64,000 bases of DNA from Rotaria sp. Silwood1. Taxonomy: Eukaryota; Rotifera; Eurotatoria; Philodinida; Philodinidae. Position 1 is the stretch's first letter. Every line of letters begins with the position of its first letter. The notes under the pieces were generated by a model that was not told the DNA's origin, made no database searches, and saw nothing but the letters and a program-made list of their open reading frames with translations. Positions 37,763 through 51,390 of this stretch are shown piece by piece. The DNA is taken from the NCBI GenBank assembly GCA_905250075.1, contig CAJNOP010000088.1, positions 1 to 64,000 on the forward strand, written 5' to 3'. The position numbers were made by a program, and so were the translations under genes.

Positions 37763-39408
37763 TTATTGTCGCGAAGTCGATGCATTTGTCGATTGACGAT
37801 GCATTGTTTGAACCATTAAACTTATATAAGATGTTAGAAGATCATCCATTTTATAACCCTTAAATTCAAATGTTTAATTCCTTTGTTTTTTTTCCTTGGT
37901 TCTTCAAATTCAATAAATAAAACTTACCAATGGTGATTCACATAATAAACGTGTACCACGAACAATATCACCCACAGTCTTAAATAAAAAATAAAAGTTA
38001 TAGACAAAAATGAATGTATTTTTCTTTTACCATATTAAAATATGTATTTCCACTTGACCAATTTGAAATGCTTGTAAATGGATATGTAATAAGTAAATCT
38101 TTTGTTTTTGGATGAATTAAATTAACACCATTTTTATTAATTGCAATTAATAACTGTTCAGGAAATGTTGGATCAGATGTTTGCTATATTTCAGAAGAGA
38201 AAAAAAAAAGAGAGAATTTTGTATTTTTATATAAAAATATTATTTCATACTTTCACTTCAAAAAATGCTGAACCAAATGTTGCCCATTGATAAACAATTT
38301 TAAGAAATTTTATTTTAGCATCTTCTGATGATAGATTACGTGATTGTCCATGAGTTGTCATAATACGCTAAAAAACAAAACAAAATTACATAATAAAATA
38401 CAAAAAATAAATCAATAAACCTTTTTCCAATCAGCATATGGAAGTTTATCAACAAGATCAGATGGAAGAAAATCTTTTAATCTAAAGCAAAAAGATGTTA
38501 GCAAAATCCTTTTGAAGAGGTAAAATATGAAACACGAAGTAATTGTTGTTATTTATCACATGAAATTGCTTTTATTCATTCTACTTTGGCAAAATATGTC
38601 TTATGTAATCCTCTAAAACGGCTGTTACATCCTGTACGTATGGGAGTATCTGAATTTCTACACTTAAATATTCCTGTTAGATCGTATTTCACAAAAAAAC
38701 AGTTTATGTGATTAATATCGATCAAATAGGCAAAAGAAAAAGAAATGCTTACTGAATATTTTCAAATTGAGCTGTATTATCACCGAATCGAACACGATAT
38801 ATACAAGCGGCTAATTGTACAGCTTCATCAATTGAACATTTATGATAACCACGAATTAATTTTGGAAGTTCCTACAATAAAACAACGTTTTTGTTTTTTT
38901 TTTTTTTTTGATTAGTTTGTTTTTTTTTATGTACTTGATGATAATGAAATATAATATCAGCCATTCTATCTTTCCCTGGTACAGCATTTGTCCATAATTT
39001 TCTCATAAAAAATATTTGATAAGTATATTTTGGTGGATCTTCACGTTGTTTTGTTTTTTTAATCCATTCCTATAAAATTATTCAATTAAATTATTTCGAA
39101 GAAAATAAAATTTTTTTATTATTATTAAACTTACAGTTAAATGTCGAACGAAATCAAAGAAAAAATCTCCTTCTGGTACACTAATAACTTTATCAAGAAT
39201 TTTAACAAATAAACTAAAACCTTCACTTGATTGTAATTTAAGTCTATCAGCTATATTTCGACAAAAATCTTTTGCACGTGTTGATGAATCAACTTCAAAT
39301 GCTTCAGATGTATCATCTGGAAAATAAACTTTATGATAAATTTGTGTTGTCATATGCTGAATTGCTTCAACTTCAACTTGATGTGGTGGATGTTTACGTT
39401 GACCATTT
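37763..39408 (-). other. MYO7A: Myosin VIIa part 4: second FERM, exons 20-27
   Basis: Exons 39408-39135, 39069-38935, 38871-38753, 38481-38421, 38367-38251, 38183-38031, 37978-37928, 37858-37763. Diagnostic wording: [107 protein letters not shown] and [16 protein letters not shown]. In class VII myosins this FERM folds back on the motor to hold it inactive and binds cargo. The last residues (STNASTSRQ) differ from the vertebrate ending. Confidence 0.92.
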
Positions 39409-42400
39409 CTAAATCAAATTTAGACGTTTTTTTCTTTTTTGTTTTTATTGCAAAAAAAAAAACAATAATTTCATTTTGTTTACTTTAATATTCGTTGTAA
39501 ACGTGCAAAACAATCAGCAGCTAATTGATGTTTACGTGATCGTAGAAATAGATTAACTTCTTTAAGTAAGACAGCACTTGGTGCAAAACATCCACTCGCT
39601 AACCACATTAATTCCCAACCACGAGATTCACTTGCTTGATTACCATTATCAGTTAATTGTTTAACAATTTGACAATAGATTTCATCTTTTAGAATTTCCT
39701 TTTAAAAGAAAAAAAGATGATGATAAAACATTAATTATATAATGTTGCTAGTTTAAAAACGCGATGATCAAATAGTTTTAAATATAATTCTATTGTACAG
39801 AACGTTTGTTTTTAAATATTGAATGATAGACTGAAACCTATCGATCATGTTGATATGGAATAGAACTATAAGAAATTCTGACGAGAAAAACTGATTTCGA
39901 AAAACATTATTGTCTAATAGACAGTTAGGTATGCTGAACAATCTGAGTAGATCTAAAATAGCTTTGGCAAAAATTTTTGTTCATCTATAAAGCCAGCTAA
40001 TAAAAAATCTAAGGATATTTTTTTATTATTCAGAACCAGCATAGTTGATAGTCCACAATCAACTAATGTTTGCTAGCAGAGTAATTAATCAATTGAAAAA
40101 GTTCCTCAGTAAATTGATTATACTTCAGTTATACACAACAAGAGGATATATATGCATGCTTCATGTTGGTAAGCATCGTACTGAAGCGATATTAACAATA
40201 TTTTACTGAAAAATATTCTCGATCAGTCTAAATCATTATCAGTTACGTCCTAAGTTTTTGAACAAGACTTCATGACAAGTTTTATATTTGCTTGTTAAAC
40301 TTACGAAGAAATCTCATCGGATGATCCCTTCGTATTTCAATAATTTTCTGTCTATAGATACTACATAGTGGTCTAATAAAAAATCCCAAAAGATATTGAG
40401 ATTTGACTAATCTATAATTTTTTTTTTGTTGAAGGTCTCAAGTCATCGGAAAACTCGTATTTTCGAATTTTGATCTGAAATTTTCCGTATATACAATACT
40501 CGAAATTTAGAAAAATTAAACTTTCGAAGAATAACAAGAATGAAATAGAGTTGCAACTCAAGCTAAATAACTTCAGCTTTTTTTTATGTGCATTATCTTA
40601 CATGTTTAAGTGCTGGATCGAAAATTGCATCAGTTAATTCATTTGTTGCTCGTCGTCGTAAACCAGTTTGATAATCTCCCATATATTTAAGTATATTCAT
40701 AAAACAAGAACATGCTTCTTCACTTAATTCTATTTTTTCTTGTAATTTTTTTAATAATGGTTGTCTTAATGGTTCTTTTTGAAAAGCCCATAAACGATCT
40801 CCATTATTATTCATTCCAGTACGTCGTGAAAATGTATTTGACCATGTACGTTTAGGTGGTAAACGAAAATTTGTTTCAGCATATTTTTCTAATGTATAAC
40901 CTTGTTCAGGTAAAAATTCTCCATTATTATTTCCATTTAATGAAAATAAATGTTCATTTTGTGCTTGTTGTTGATTAACATCAGTCCATTGTAATGCAAA
41001 TATTTGTAAAATATCTTGTGGTGGTTTTGATAATGTTGGTAATATATAAACGCATTCACTTGGAAATTCACCGGTTGAGCCTGTACGTTCATTATAACCA
41101 AAAAATGTACCTGTTTGATTTGTACGTGAATCTTCTTCTAATATAATTAAATCACCACGATGTATAGATAAACCTTGTCCTGTTGAATCAAAATCTTGTA
41201 TAACAACAACATATTTTGATTTTCGTTTAAGACCTTCTAAGAAATTAATAACTAAATCACGTATATCATCAGCATTATTTGATGTAAATGTATATTCATC
41301 ATTTTTTATTGTTATTATTGTAAAACTATTACTTTGTTGTCTTCCAGATGATTTACTACTAAGTACTTGAGTTATTTCAGGAAATGATAATTCAAGTAAA
41401 ACTTGTTCTTGATCATCAATAACATAAACACCTGTCCAGTTAACAGCAATAATAACTTCATTTTTAGGTAATGTTGGTCCTGAAAATTTATATGCTTCAT
41501 AAAAACGTGAAAATAGTAATGGCCATTTAAATCGTGCATAATTAACAACATCTTCTTTAACACGTAAAATTGATATAGAATCTTTTATATTATTAAAATG
41601 ACGTTTATGTGCATGAATAATTATTTGTAACCAACGTTCAGTTGCTTTATTTTGAACAAGTTGATTATCTGGAATATAATGAGGAAGTAATTCACGTAAA
41701 CGATCAATATGCATTTCTTGTCCATATTCAATATAGTATTGTTGAGCAGCTATCATTGCTAAATCATCATCTATGAATAAAAGATAAAACTTTAATTATG
41801 TAAGTTTTAATTTAAAACAAAAAAACATCTTTTAAATTATAAAAATCAATTTTAAACTTAATAAACTATATAGATTGAAATCTTACCTTTTTCACATCGA
41901 TATTCACCAAATTTAATTCCACGTACAACTTGTTGATAAATTAAATTTGTTGCTACAGAATCATCTTGTGGATTATGCCATGGTGCAAATATTTCTTTAC
42001 GAAAAAATAATCTCCATGGTGCTATTTTTTCTAATGTACCTTGTTCTTTAGCATATTGTTCACATTGTGATATAGCATCCATAACATGATCCATACCAGA
42101 ACCAAGTGATGAAACTTTATCAAATAATGCAATATATAATGAAAAACCAAATTTATCAGTTAAATTAATTTTTTCAGCTAATAAATCACATAATTCACGT
42201 GCTGTTGTTGCTGAATCAGCTTTTAAAGCTTTTGAACTACCATCCATAAATGTTATTTGAAGTAATAATGGTTCTTTATGTTTTGTTGCCTGAAAAACAA
42301 AAAGGATGGAATTAATATTTGTTTTGTGGAAAACAATCAAAGACTAACTGCATCATGATAAAATAAATGATGGACTAACAATTCTATGAACTTATACAAT

Positions 42401-45400
42401 GATCGGAGTATCTTATCTCATTACTTAACTAATTCAGAATTCAAAACTACACGACCTTATTTTTAAAAGAAAACATAATGTTTCTTTTAAAGACCCCTCA
42501 AAAAAAGTCAATTTTGGTCAAATCCATCAATTGTGTGATTCATAGCTCGTTAGATAGAGCTAAGTGTCTACTATTGAATGCAATATAGTTTATTAATTTT
42601 ATGATGAGATTTAAAGAATTTACATAGGTCTTTCTGAACCTTCAACAGAAGAAAATAGCGTTTTTTCCAAAAACTTGCTTTTTTTCTCAAAATAGGTCAT
42701 TTGATTTTTACGTTTCCAGGCGCCCCAGATTTCTTCGACATTTGAAACGCTAGAAAACTGGGCTTGGTGTCAAAATGAAGATAAAAATTAGCTCTACAAC
42801 TTAACAAAGCCAGATTTTTTGATTTTGTCTTTAATGTTCATTACAAAAAACCTGTTTCGGACCTTCACGCCTTGGATTTTCCGTATTTTACAAGAGGAAT
42901 CTTCTAGAAACGCAAGCTAGGAAAAAAATCGGGTTCTATTAAGTTGTAGCGCCATATTTGAGCTACATTTTAAAACCAACCCGAATTTTCTAGCATTTAA
43001 AATGGTGAAGAAATTTGAGACACACCGAAATCTAAATTTTCACCCATAAGCTTAGGCTAGCTTTTCGTAGGCTCAATATATCAACCTGAAATTTTTACTG
43101 TAAGTTGCCTAGCTCAAGATAGACTTCCGCTGAAAATTTCTTCAAGATTGGATGCTCTGAAAAAAAGAATTTTTTTCAAGAAGGGGGGGGGCCTTAATAT
43201 TGAAAAAAAAACACTATACTTGTAATTCAAGCCATGATGGTGGTTGTGTTCTTAAACCATTCATCATTGTTCTTGATAATCTTTCATAGCAATATCTTGG
43301 AAAACCACTTGGACCATTTAATATAAAATTTTGTAAATATTTAATTAATTTTGATGATGGTGCAAAACAACCAACACATAATGAAAGTAAAATCCAACCA
43401 CGTGCAATTGATTGTGATGATGGATTTGATGTTAATTGTTTACATATTTGACAATAAATTTCATCACGTAATTCAGCAACATGTATACCAAGACCAATAA
43501 TAAAATGTAATTTTTCTAAATTTGATGTTGGACGATCTTCTAAAAATGGATTCATACCAGACATTTTAATTTGTTGTGTTGAACTTAATATATCTAAATC
43601 TTTTAAACGTGTTATAGCAACATCTGTTGATAATTTTGATTTACGTTTTAATGTCATATTAACTAATTTTTGTTTAACTGAACGTGATGTTGTTTTATTT
43701 GATGTTGATGATAAACCATTATTTATCATTGGTGATGTTGAATTATCAGGAAGAGTTAAAGATGGTTGATTATCAATTGATTCATTTAATTTTTGTGCTT
43801 CTTCTAAATCTTTTTTATTAAATTTTCTACCAAGTGTTGAATGAATTTTTGTCATAACAGATTGTTTTTGATGAACAACATTTGGTGTACGAACATCAGG
43901 TAAATCACACATAAATCGAAGTATTGTTATCCATATAGCCAAAGCAGCCTAATTAGAAAGATATATGATAAAACAAATTTTCATTAGAGAAGAAATCATT
44001 TTAGATTTATAGTTAAATGAATATGTCTATAGACAGTTCGGAATTTTGTAAAAACTTTGTTCTTCTCTATCACAAGACATTTTGTAAATAAAATGGAACG
44101 AATTCAGGAATCGAAAAAAGTTTTTCTTACAGAACTCTAGTTCTTAATAAACTATCTTTTAGTAGATATGTCGATGTCAACTGCAAAAGAACGATTGTAA
44201 GCTGTTATCTCATATACTCAAACAATTCACATAAATTGAGGTTCTATCTACTTCCATATTTTGCATATTTCAATACCATTAACATTAACGTCTTGTGACA
44301 TATCTCATTTTTAATAGGCTGGATTCTATTTATTTGTTTCCTTGAATGTTTATATGAAATATGTACAACAGATAAGGTAGATAACTGAAACATGACTAAC
44401 ATGTGTTTTTAATATATGCTCTGTACAGATGAATATAACATCTACTCAAAGATTGTCTATAGTAAAACGGAGATTCACAGTTAGAAATAAGGAACTCTAG
44501 ATCACTTCCAGTCTTGGCAGAATCAAGTAATGGACTAAAAAAAAAGGTATTACCACCGTTCTCTAAATGGAAATCATCCTTCGTTTCTTGTTTGATCATA
44601 TAATTCTATAGTGATGATAGATTGACTAAAATTTGTATCTCCAAAAGAAAAAACAACAATTGCAACTGAAAAATTTCAACATGAAATTTTAATTCTTATC
44701 ATCATGAGTGATCCTATTAGGAGAAAGGAACAACTAGTTCTTTTGATTGTATTAATAACATATAATCACAACTGTTACTTGACAGTTAAACTATCTCCTT
44801 TTCTCATTGATACATAAAATAAACTACAAACCAATTGATCTCGTTCTGATTTAATTGTTAATAATGGTTGTTTCAATGTTTTCTTAGTAAATTGTGGTGT
44901 AGCATTTCCTTGAAAATAAGTTGAAGCAAATTTTGCAAATGTATATTCTTTTAAATCTTCATCTTGATCAGGTAATGGTAATGGTTTATCAATTCTTTCA
45001 ATATTATCATTTGATTGTGGCATATTTCCTAATGTTGATTGCATACCACCAGTTGTAACTGTTGATGGACGATGTATGGGTGTTATACGTTCATCATTAT
45101 TTGATGGAAACATATTATTAAATAATTCATTTTCATCTGTATAATGTTTTCTTTCCATTAATAAACGTTTTTCTTTTGCACGTTGTTGTTCAAGACGTTC
45201 TTGTTCATGTATTTCATGTTCAAGAAGTTTTAAACGTTCTTGATATTTTCTTTCAGCTTCTTCTTTAGCACGTTTAACACCTAATGTTGCTATCAAACGT
45301 TTTTCTTCTTCATATCGTTCTTGTTCAGCTTCACGATACATTTTTTCTTCAATACGATAGCGACGTATTTGTTTTTGTGCAATATGTCGTCGAACTTCAG

Positions 45401-48400
45401 ATTGTAAAATAAGTATTGCATTTAATTTTCGACTATAATTTTGACGAGCTAAATTAAGATAATATTAAGAAAAAAAAATCAGGTTTATCTACAGATTGTT
45501 TATTTTTGTATCTTACCAAGATAACCACGACAATAACGTTGAATATTAAGTATACGTGAACGTAAAACTGAATAACGAAGTGTTAACATACGAGTATGAA
45601 ATTGTGTTTGTAAACGTGTAAAACCGTTACACATAATTTGAAAACGTTTTGCTTCATGATGACTTTTACAGTAACGTTGAATAAGTAAAATACTTTGACG
45701 TATAGCAATAAATTGTCGATGTGCAATCCATTGACGAATGGAATTTTGTAAAATAAGAATTTTACGAGCCATTACTTGTTCACGAGCTTGTTCGAGAAAT
45801 ACATCATGAGCATCCTAGAATAAATATTTCATATGAATGATTTTTCTGTCAACAAACATCTTAATTCAATTATTTTAAGATTATAGATTTTATTTTTCGG
45901 CATATCAAATAAGACAAGAAGTTTAAAAAAAACTCTATATCTATTCAACAAATTGTAGATGTTTAAGTTTAAGAATCAATACTCTAGAAAGTTGTCATAA
46001 CTATCAATATGCAATTGACTCTTGGGTATTGTTTGATTTCGTGATATTCTTTTAATTAGTTTTATAAACGATTAAGTCTAAAAGACTTTCATATCGTTTT
46101 CATAGGTTAGAGTCTGACGTTTTACATTTTTTTGATAATTCTTGGTTTGATCAAGATCTAATCATAGTTAACATATCAATTCAAAGCGTTCGAAGACTAC
46201 TCGATATGACCAATCATCGGTCACTGACTGATAGGAAGGCTTCGAACTCGAAAGTAAACAAAGTTGAGTCTACTAGTGGAAAGAGCATAATCGGTAGTGC
46301 TTGCCACCCCATCGTTTCTATGCCTTGTAAGCCTTTCTTAGAATGGCCAATTCGAAAAGTAGTGTAAACTTTAGTTGAAGACTTTATCTTAAAATAAAAG
46401 TGAATCGCTAGAAAAAAATTCTTCAATAAGATATTAGTCGATAAGATAAAAAGTAAGATCATATCTTCACTTTTTTCATCGAATTCCTTAACGAATAATA
46501 TTTTTAACTTATATTATAGCTCAGCTTCGGCTGAAGAGAAACCCATAAAATTTTTATTCATAGTACATCCAAATAGTCGCTATCTATGAGGGCGGCATCA
46601 TTCGGCAGGTATCTGCAAAGCGCGATGCACAAATCTCTGTACCATTAGTCATGAAATGATCTTGAATAAATCATTAATAACTATTTGTCCCGAGGCACCC
46701 GCTCGATAACATGCTAACCTGCCATTGTAACTAGCTATTGAGTATAGTGAAGATAAGGAAACTGTTTTAGGATGCCTTTCTGTCATCATAGTTGTAGGAA
46801 AGATATAGGACTATTGACTCTGCCACAAGGCAGCTCCACATACTTTATCAGAGACAGGATACAAATGTTAAAATGTAAAGAACACTATGAATTCCTATGA
46901 TATCTTATGGCTAATTATACTATCGCTTATGATCAAGGTGTTTTTAACTTACCTTGAGAAAAACTTTTGTTTTTCCAATTTGATAATCTTGGTTAATTAA
47001 AACAGTTTTACAAATTTTATCAGCAGCCAATCGACAATCCATTTCACAATGTGATGGTCCAACACCAGGTGCCAATAAACGATATCGATCAACAAAATCT
47101 CGAAATAAATGACGTATTGGATAACCTTTTCTACGAATACTTATTGTTTCCATCATTCCTGAATAACGTAATTGTCGGCAAACTAATGCTCGATCAAAAT
47201 TCTACGTTAAAAAATAAAGAAATATTTCTTTTTGCCGCACAAGAAAAAAAAACTAATTTACATTGGGTGTTTTATATTCATTTGGTTTAATACAACGAAT
47301 AAAAAATGGTTGACATGAAGATAATATATTCATTAATGAATCAAGTGACTTTTTAAATTGTGTACCAAGTGATGGTGCACGTTTACGCGTTTCCGTACCA
47401 ATTTGAAATTCATTTAAAAATAAATTTCGTAAAAATTTACTTTTTGTTTCTTGTAATAATTTCATAAGATCTTGACTAAATGTATCACGATTTTTTTCAA
47501 GAAAATCTATTTCAAACAAAAATTATTAATTTCAAAAAAAATTAAAAAAAGACAAGAAACATCTAAATACATACTTTCACAATCATAATAAACATTGCCA
47601 GCAAAATGTCGAATACCAAAACTAATAATATTATCAGTTTTTCTTGGAATAAAATTATCATTTTTCGAATGATTTGCATGAAGTTTATCACATAATGAAC
47701 GATCTGTACCTTTTGGAAAACGACTTTCTTCATCAATTAATGCAATTATATTCATAGATTTAATTGCAATTAAATCTAATATACGTTGATTATCTTCAAA
47801 TGCAATATGTTTCCAATTAATATGTTCATTATTATATTCTTCTTGTTCAAGTTTAAATATATGATGAACAAAAAATTGTTGTAAATTTTCATTAGCATAA
47901 TTTATACATAATTGTTCAAAACTATTTTGTTGAAAATTTTCAAAACCAAATATATCCAATATACCAAGACTAAATACATATTTCTTATTTAACAACTATT
48001 AGAATCAAAAGAGTTTTTAAAATTAAAATTTTTAAATCATTAGATAATGGATAGACTTTAATAGGTTTGTCTTCAATTTCTGCAGCCAATCAGTTTCAGA
48101 AGCCTTTTTGTGCTTTATGGACTACTAGTATTTGACTACAAAATGCTTCGAAATGTGTAATCTACTAATTTTTTTGACAAAATTTTTCTTAGAATTCTAT
48201 AGAAACCTAGCAAATACTTGACAAGTACTAAAGCAATTCTTTGCTGGATATTCAACCAAGATATTCCGACGTACTGGCACCTTGAACTCAGTACTTTTCG
48301 CTAGGGCAAGCCGGTATGACTGAATGGTTAAGATGTTTGGCACGTACCCACAAGGTACTGTATTCGAACTTTGACTCCATTAGTCATAAAATAACCTTGT

Positions 48401-51383
48401 ACAAGTCACTAACGGTTGATTTGTCTCGAATCACTCATTCGATAACAAACTAACTACGTGGTTGACATACACTAAAATCCCTGTGGCTAGTATATGGTTA
48501 GTCAGTATGTACAGAAAGCTTAAGTGATTAAGCGGAAGAACTCTGAGTCATGTCGACCTTCTTTCCAGAACAATATCGAGCATTCAACACTGTTCTTAGA
48601 CAGCATCCTATACTAGAAGGTAACCGAAAAGCGGAATATTCTTCTTCGTCTTCACTAGGGTATCAAAAAAGAACCGTACGTGCAACACACATTACACGAA
48701 ACGAACAAACCGTACTTTAAATTAAACTACAATCATGCTAAGAAAAATAGTTCGAATTTGTAGCTTATCGATACTGATATATTACATTATTACGGTATTT
48801 TTCAACACAATGCTTTAATCCCCCTTATAAACACTGATTTTCGAAGTAAGAACATCGAATCTGCGAATATATGTAAGCAGTACAAACGCCACACGTTTAC
48901 CATTGCTGTATCTTGGGAATGAAACAACAAAAAGATCTGAAGCATTCGCAAAAAATCTAGTCTCGTTAATTCTAGACTGTATGCAAATTTTGAAGTCAAA
49001 ATTCGAAAATCAATTCTCCTGAGAAGACATAGCTCATTTGATCTATAAAATGCAATAGTCGCAACGCAAAAATGATTGAACGATTAGTGACCTTCCCTCA
49101 TACGATTAGTATTGTCGGTATTTACGAAAATTCAGAAAAAAACACTACATAATCACATCTAATGCAAATATCATAAATACGAAATGATCTTCTCACTCTG
49201 TACAAGCTAATTTATAATATAATAAACTCTGACTACCTTTTTCGATATGCTGATGGATCTTTTGGTTTAAAAATTGCTGAATTGATTTTTTCAACAATCC
49301 AAATAAACATTTTTCCATAGATTCCTTTAACAAATGCATCACTAAAAAAATAATAAAAAACGAAAAGTAAAATTATTACTCAAGAATTTAATCAGTCTTC
49401 CTACCGAACATCAAAAGCTTGCTCTTGACTAAGAGGTGTAATAACAGCTTCACCATGAGCAAAAATCGTACGTTTTAACAATCCATCACGAAGACCATTT
49501 TCATCAAGCTTAAAATTGTTTTTTAAATTAGCAAAATACAAAAAAGAAAAAAAAAAGATTTTATTTTTACTTTAAGTAATTTTGAAATAACTCGAAGTAC
49601 ATTTACATTTGCAACTGTACATGTATCCATATTTTGAGTTGTTGTTGCTAAATAGCGAAAAAAAAAGACATCTTTATTTTCTCAAAAATAATTCTTATTA
49701 ATCTACCTTGAAATTTTAAATTTCCCAAATGTAAAACAGCTGATAATAATCTTAGAATATCATTTAATTCTTCATCAGTAAACATTAAAACTTTACAAGC
49801 ACTTTTTATTGTTGACCATTCTTTTCCATCATCTCGACTATCACAATAAATAGTTCCATCAAGCTTGAAGAATACAATAAACAATATATTCTCTAGTTCT
49901 TATTTTTATTTTTAGTGTATACCTGATTAAGATAAACATAATCACTAGCAGTTGTTAAATCTAATATGTGCTTTTCATCTTTCGACATTCCAGCTAACAT
50001 ACAATAAAAAACATGATAATTTCGTTCATCACGTGCCTACAATTGTATAAAGTTTTTTTTTCGGTCTTCTGAAATTCGAAACAAATCAAATCAACAAACC
50101 TGAGATACAATACGAGATTTTTCTAATAAATATTGTTCGATTTTAGCACCTTCAATAGCACCTCGTTTATCAAAATGTATATCAATATATTTTCCAAAAC
50201 GAGATGAATTATCATTTCGAACTGTTTTTGCATTACCAAATGCTATAATAAATATAATAGCATTATTATTTCGTATTAAAGAATATTGCTAGATGTGATG
50301 ATTTATCTTGAGCCAGGATATCATATATGTAGTTTTATAGAGCACTTTTTAACACATCGAATATTATATAAGAAATTAGACTTTCCTCAAATTTTCATGT
50401 TCTGACGTTCTATTTACTGATTATGAATTCTTGAAAAATACATATAGTGTACGTAGACGTCAAGGTAACTAAGATAGTTTGGATCTAAACTCGATTCCAT
50501 GCGTCGAAAATTGCTTCACAAAAGCATGTATATGATACCCTCGTTCAAGATAGATCACCAAACTCAGCAAAGTTCTGTTTTTTTTTAATTATATACCTTC
50601 AAGTATTGGATTAGCATCAAGTATTTGTTGTTCAATCCATGAATGTTGTCCACTTGTTGCAGCCAAAAATTGTAAAATTAATTTTGTTGATTCAGTTTTA
50701 CCACTACCACTTTCACCACTTATGATAATACATTGATCATGTTGATAACGTTGCATACTCCAATAAGCATTATCACCAATAGCAAATATATGTGGTGGTA
50801 ATTCACCTATTTTCTTATTTGAATATTTTCGAATATAATCAATATTATATATCTTTAATAATTTATATGGATTAACAGCAACTAAAATTGATCCTGTGTA
50901 AGTCTAGAGAAAAAAAACACAATAGAAAAAATTGTTCTATTTTTTTTTTGTCAGAGAAAATTCATACATAAATATTATCTTCTTTGTAACGCATATGAAG
51001 ATTATGAAGTATAGCAGATTCTTTAAGATCTCCTAATAAAATCATATCGTGAACACCTTCAACAGAACTGATGTGCATTGGACGAAATTTAGTTTGAATG
51101 GGAAAATGAAGTTCCTAAAGAAAATATTTTTGTATATAGAAAAAAAAACAATATGTTTATGAAATTCTATACTTGTTCATCATCATCAACTAAAATTATT
51201 TGTCCGGCTTGTGTAGCGACCACACGAGCACCAATTTCGACATTGAACTCGCTGCCGGTACGTTGATCGACCCACACATGATCACCCTATAATAAAAAAA
51301 AAATATTTACAAAAAGAAACCATCAAGTTTTTAAGCACAAAACCGACCTGTAAAAAGTAGTTGCTTATCGGTATCGATGGCAT
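37763..51383 (-). CDS. MYO7A: Unconventional myosin VIIa
   Basis: A complete class VII myosin read as 27 exons and 2,209 residues (human MYO7A 2,215), with every splice GT-AG and frame-preserving. Domain order: short N-terminus, motor (about 50-735), five IQ motifs (about 736-850), charged helix (about 860-925), MyTH4-FERM (about 1015-1590), SH3 (about 1597-1660), second MyTH4-FERM (about 1730-2209). This is the myosin VII plan; the SH3 and second MyTH4-FERM exclude class X, and the SH3 position and wording match class VII closely (Drosophila crinkled, human MYO7A). Such myosins are actin motors at cell protrusions, acting through MyTH4-FERM cargo binding. Exon coordinates are given in the four part entries. 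Most introns are 50-90 bp; several are 0.27-1.27 kb and hold repeat copies. It is divergent from RPP30. Confidence 0.96.
39484..43948 (-). other. MYO7A: Myosin VIIa part 3: MyTH4-FERM 1, SH3, MyTH4 2, exons 16-19
   Basis: Exons 43948-43220, 42289-41887, 41770-40602, 39698-39484. MyTH4-1 shows [30 protein letters not shown] and [19 protein letters not shown]-1 shows [28 protein letters not shown] and [20 protein letters not shown]. The SH3 reads [10 protein letters not shown] to GDLIILEED to [12 protein letters not shown]. MyTH4-2 starts with [16 protein letters not shown] and continues [23 protein letters not shown] and [15 protein letters not shown]. The 1,169-bp exon 18 is the longest of the gene. 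The introns before exons 16, 17 and 19 are 0.88-0.93 kb. Confidence 0.93.
42491..43193. mobile_element. Possible TTAA-flanked insertion in a myosin intron
   Basis: The 930-bp intron between exons 16 and 17 contains a segment bounded by TTAA on both sides (42487-42490 and 43194-43197). Its ends are C/G-rich (AGACCCCTC and, reversed, GGCCCCCCCCC followed by TTCTTG). TTAA targets are used by piggyBac-type elements. End similarity is weak and TTAA is common in AT-rich DNA. Confidence 0.25.
44832..45814 (-). other. MYO7A: Myosin VIIa part 2: IQ neck and charged helix, exons 14-15
   Basis: Exons 45814-45517 and 45448-44832. Five IQ-type segments can be read (around [57 protein letters not shown] and [18 protein letters not shown]), the number typical of myosin VIIa, for calmodulin-like light chains. 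A dense Glu/Arg/Lys stretch follows ([18 protein letters not shown]), probably a single alpha-helix lever extension rather than a dimerising coil. The exon ends with [10 protein letters not shown], the start of the first MyTH4. Confidence 0.9.
46585..46870 (+). repeat. SINE-like dispersed repeat, copy 2 (in a myosin intron)
   Basis: Lies between myosin exons 13 and 14, antisense to the gene. Shares ATTAGTCATGAAATGATCTT, then AATCATTAATAACTATTTG, CTCGATAACATGCTAAC and GTTGTAGGAAAGATATAG with the copies at 15575 and 48305. Edges are approximate. Confidence 0.6.
48305..48620 (+). repeat. SINE-like dispersed repeat, copy 3, with tRNA-like head
   Basis: Lies in the 1.27-kb intron between myosin exons 10 and 11. 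The 5' part resembles a tRNA gene: an A-box-like TATGACTGAATGGTTAAGA about 40 bases before a B-box-like GTATTCGAACTTT. After it comes the family body (CATTAGTCATAAAATAACC, then AAGTCACTAACGGTTGATTTG and GGTTAGTCAGTATGTACAG). A tRNA-derived head plus an unrelated body is the definition of a SINE. No poly-A or simple-repeat tail is obvious. Confidence 0.65.
48836..48935 (+). repeat. Second dispersed repeat, copy A
   Basis: About 85 bases including AAGTAAGAACATCGAATCTG, then CGAATATATG and CACACGTTTACCATTGCTG followed by TATCTTGG. They match the sequence at 55043-55135 at roughly three positions in four. Same orientation, family unknown. This copy sits in the same myosin intron as the SINE copy. 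Confidence 0.5.
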
Positions 51384-51390
51384 GACTTTT

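Larger units (their letters stand above)
46953..51383 (-). other. MYO7A: Myosin VIIa part 1: motor head, exons 1-13
   Basis: Exons: 51383-51348, 51286-51173, 51114-50968, 50903-50597, 50242-50100, 50036-49923, 49863-49707, 49647-49571, 49508-49405, 49341-49237, 47969-47575, 47506-47262, 47201-46953. Nucleotide-binding motifs are intact: P-loop GESGSGKT (about 162-169), switch [11 protein letters not shown] and switch [11 protein letters not shown]. The actin-binding and relay wording ([30 protein letters not shown]) and the converter end ([11 protein letters not shown]) are also clear. The first exon encodes only 12 residues ([12 protein letters not shown]) and joins GDHVWVD, the family's usual second-exon start. 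Seven bases upstream of the ATG is an acceptor (CGTATAG), so at least one earlier exon exists. Confidence 0.93.

Noticed and set aside
48309-48385. A functional tRNA gene
   Set aside because: A-box-like and B-box-like words are present, but the acceptor and anticodon stems do not pair, and the sequence runs into a repeat body shared with other copies; treated as a SINE head.
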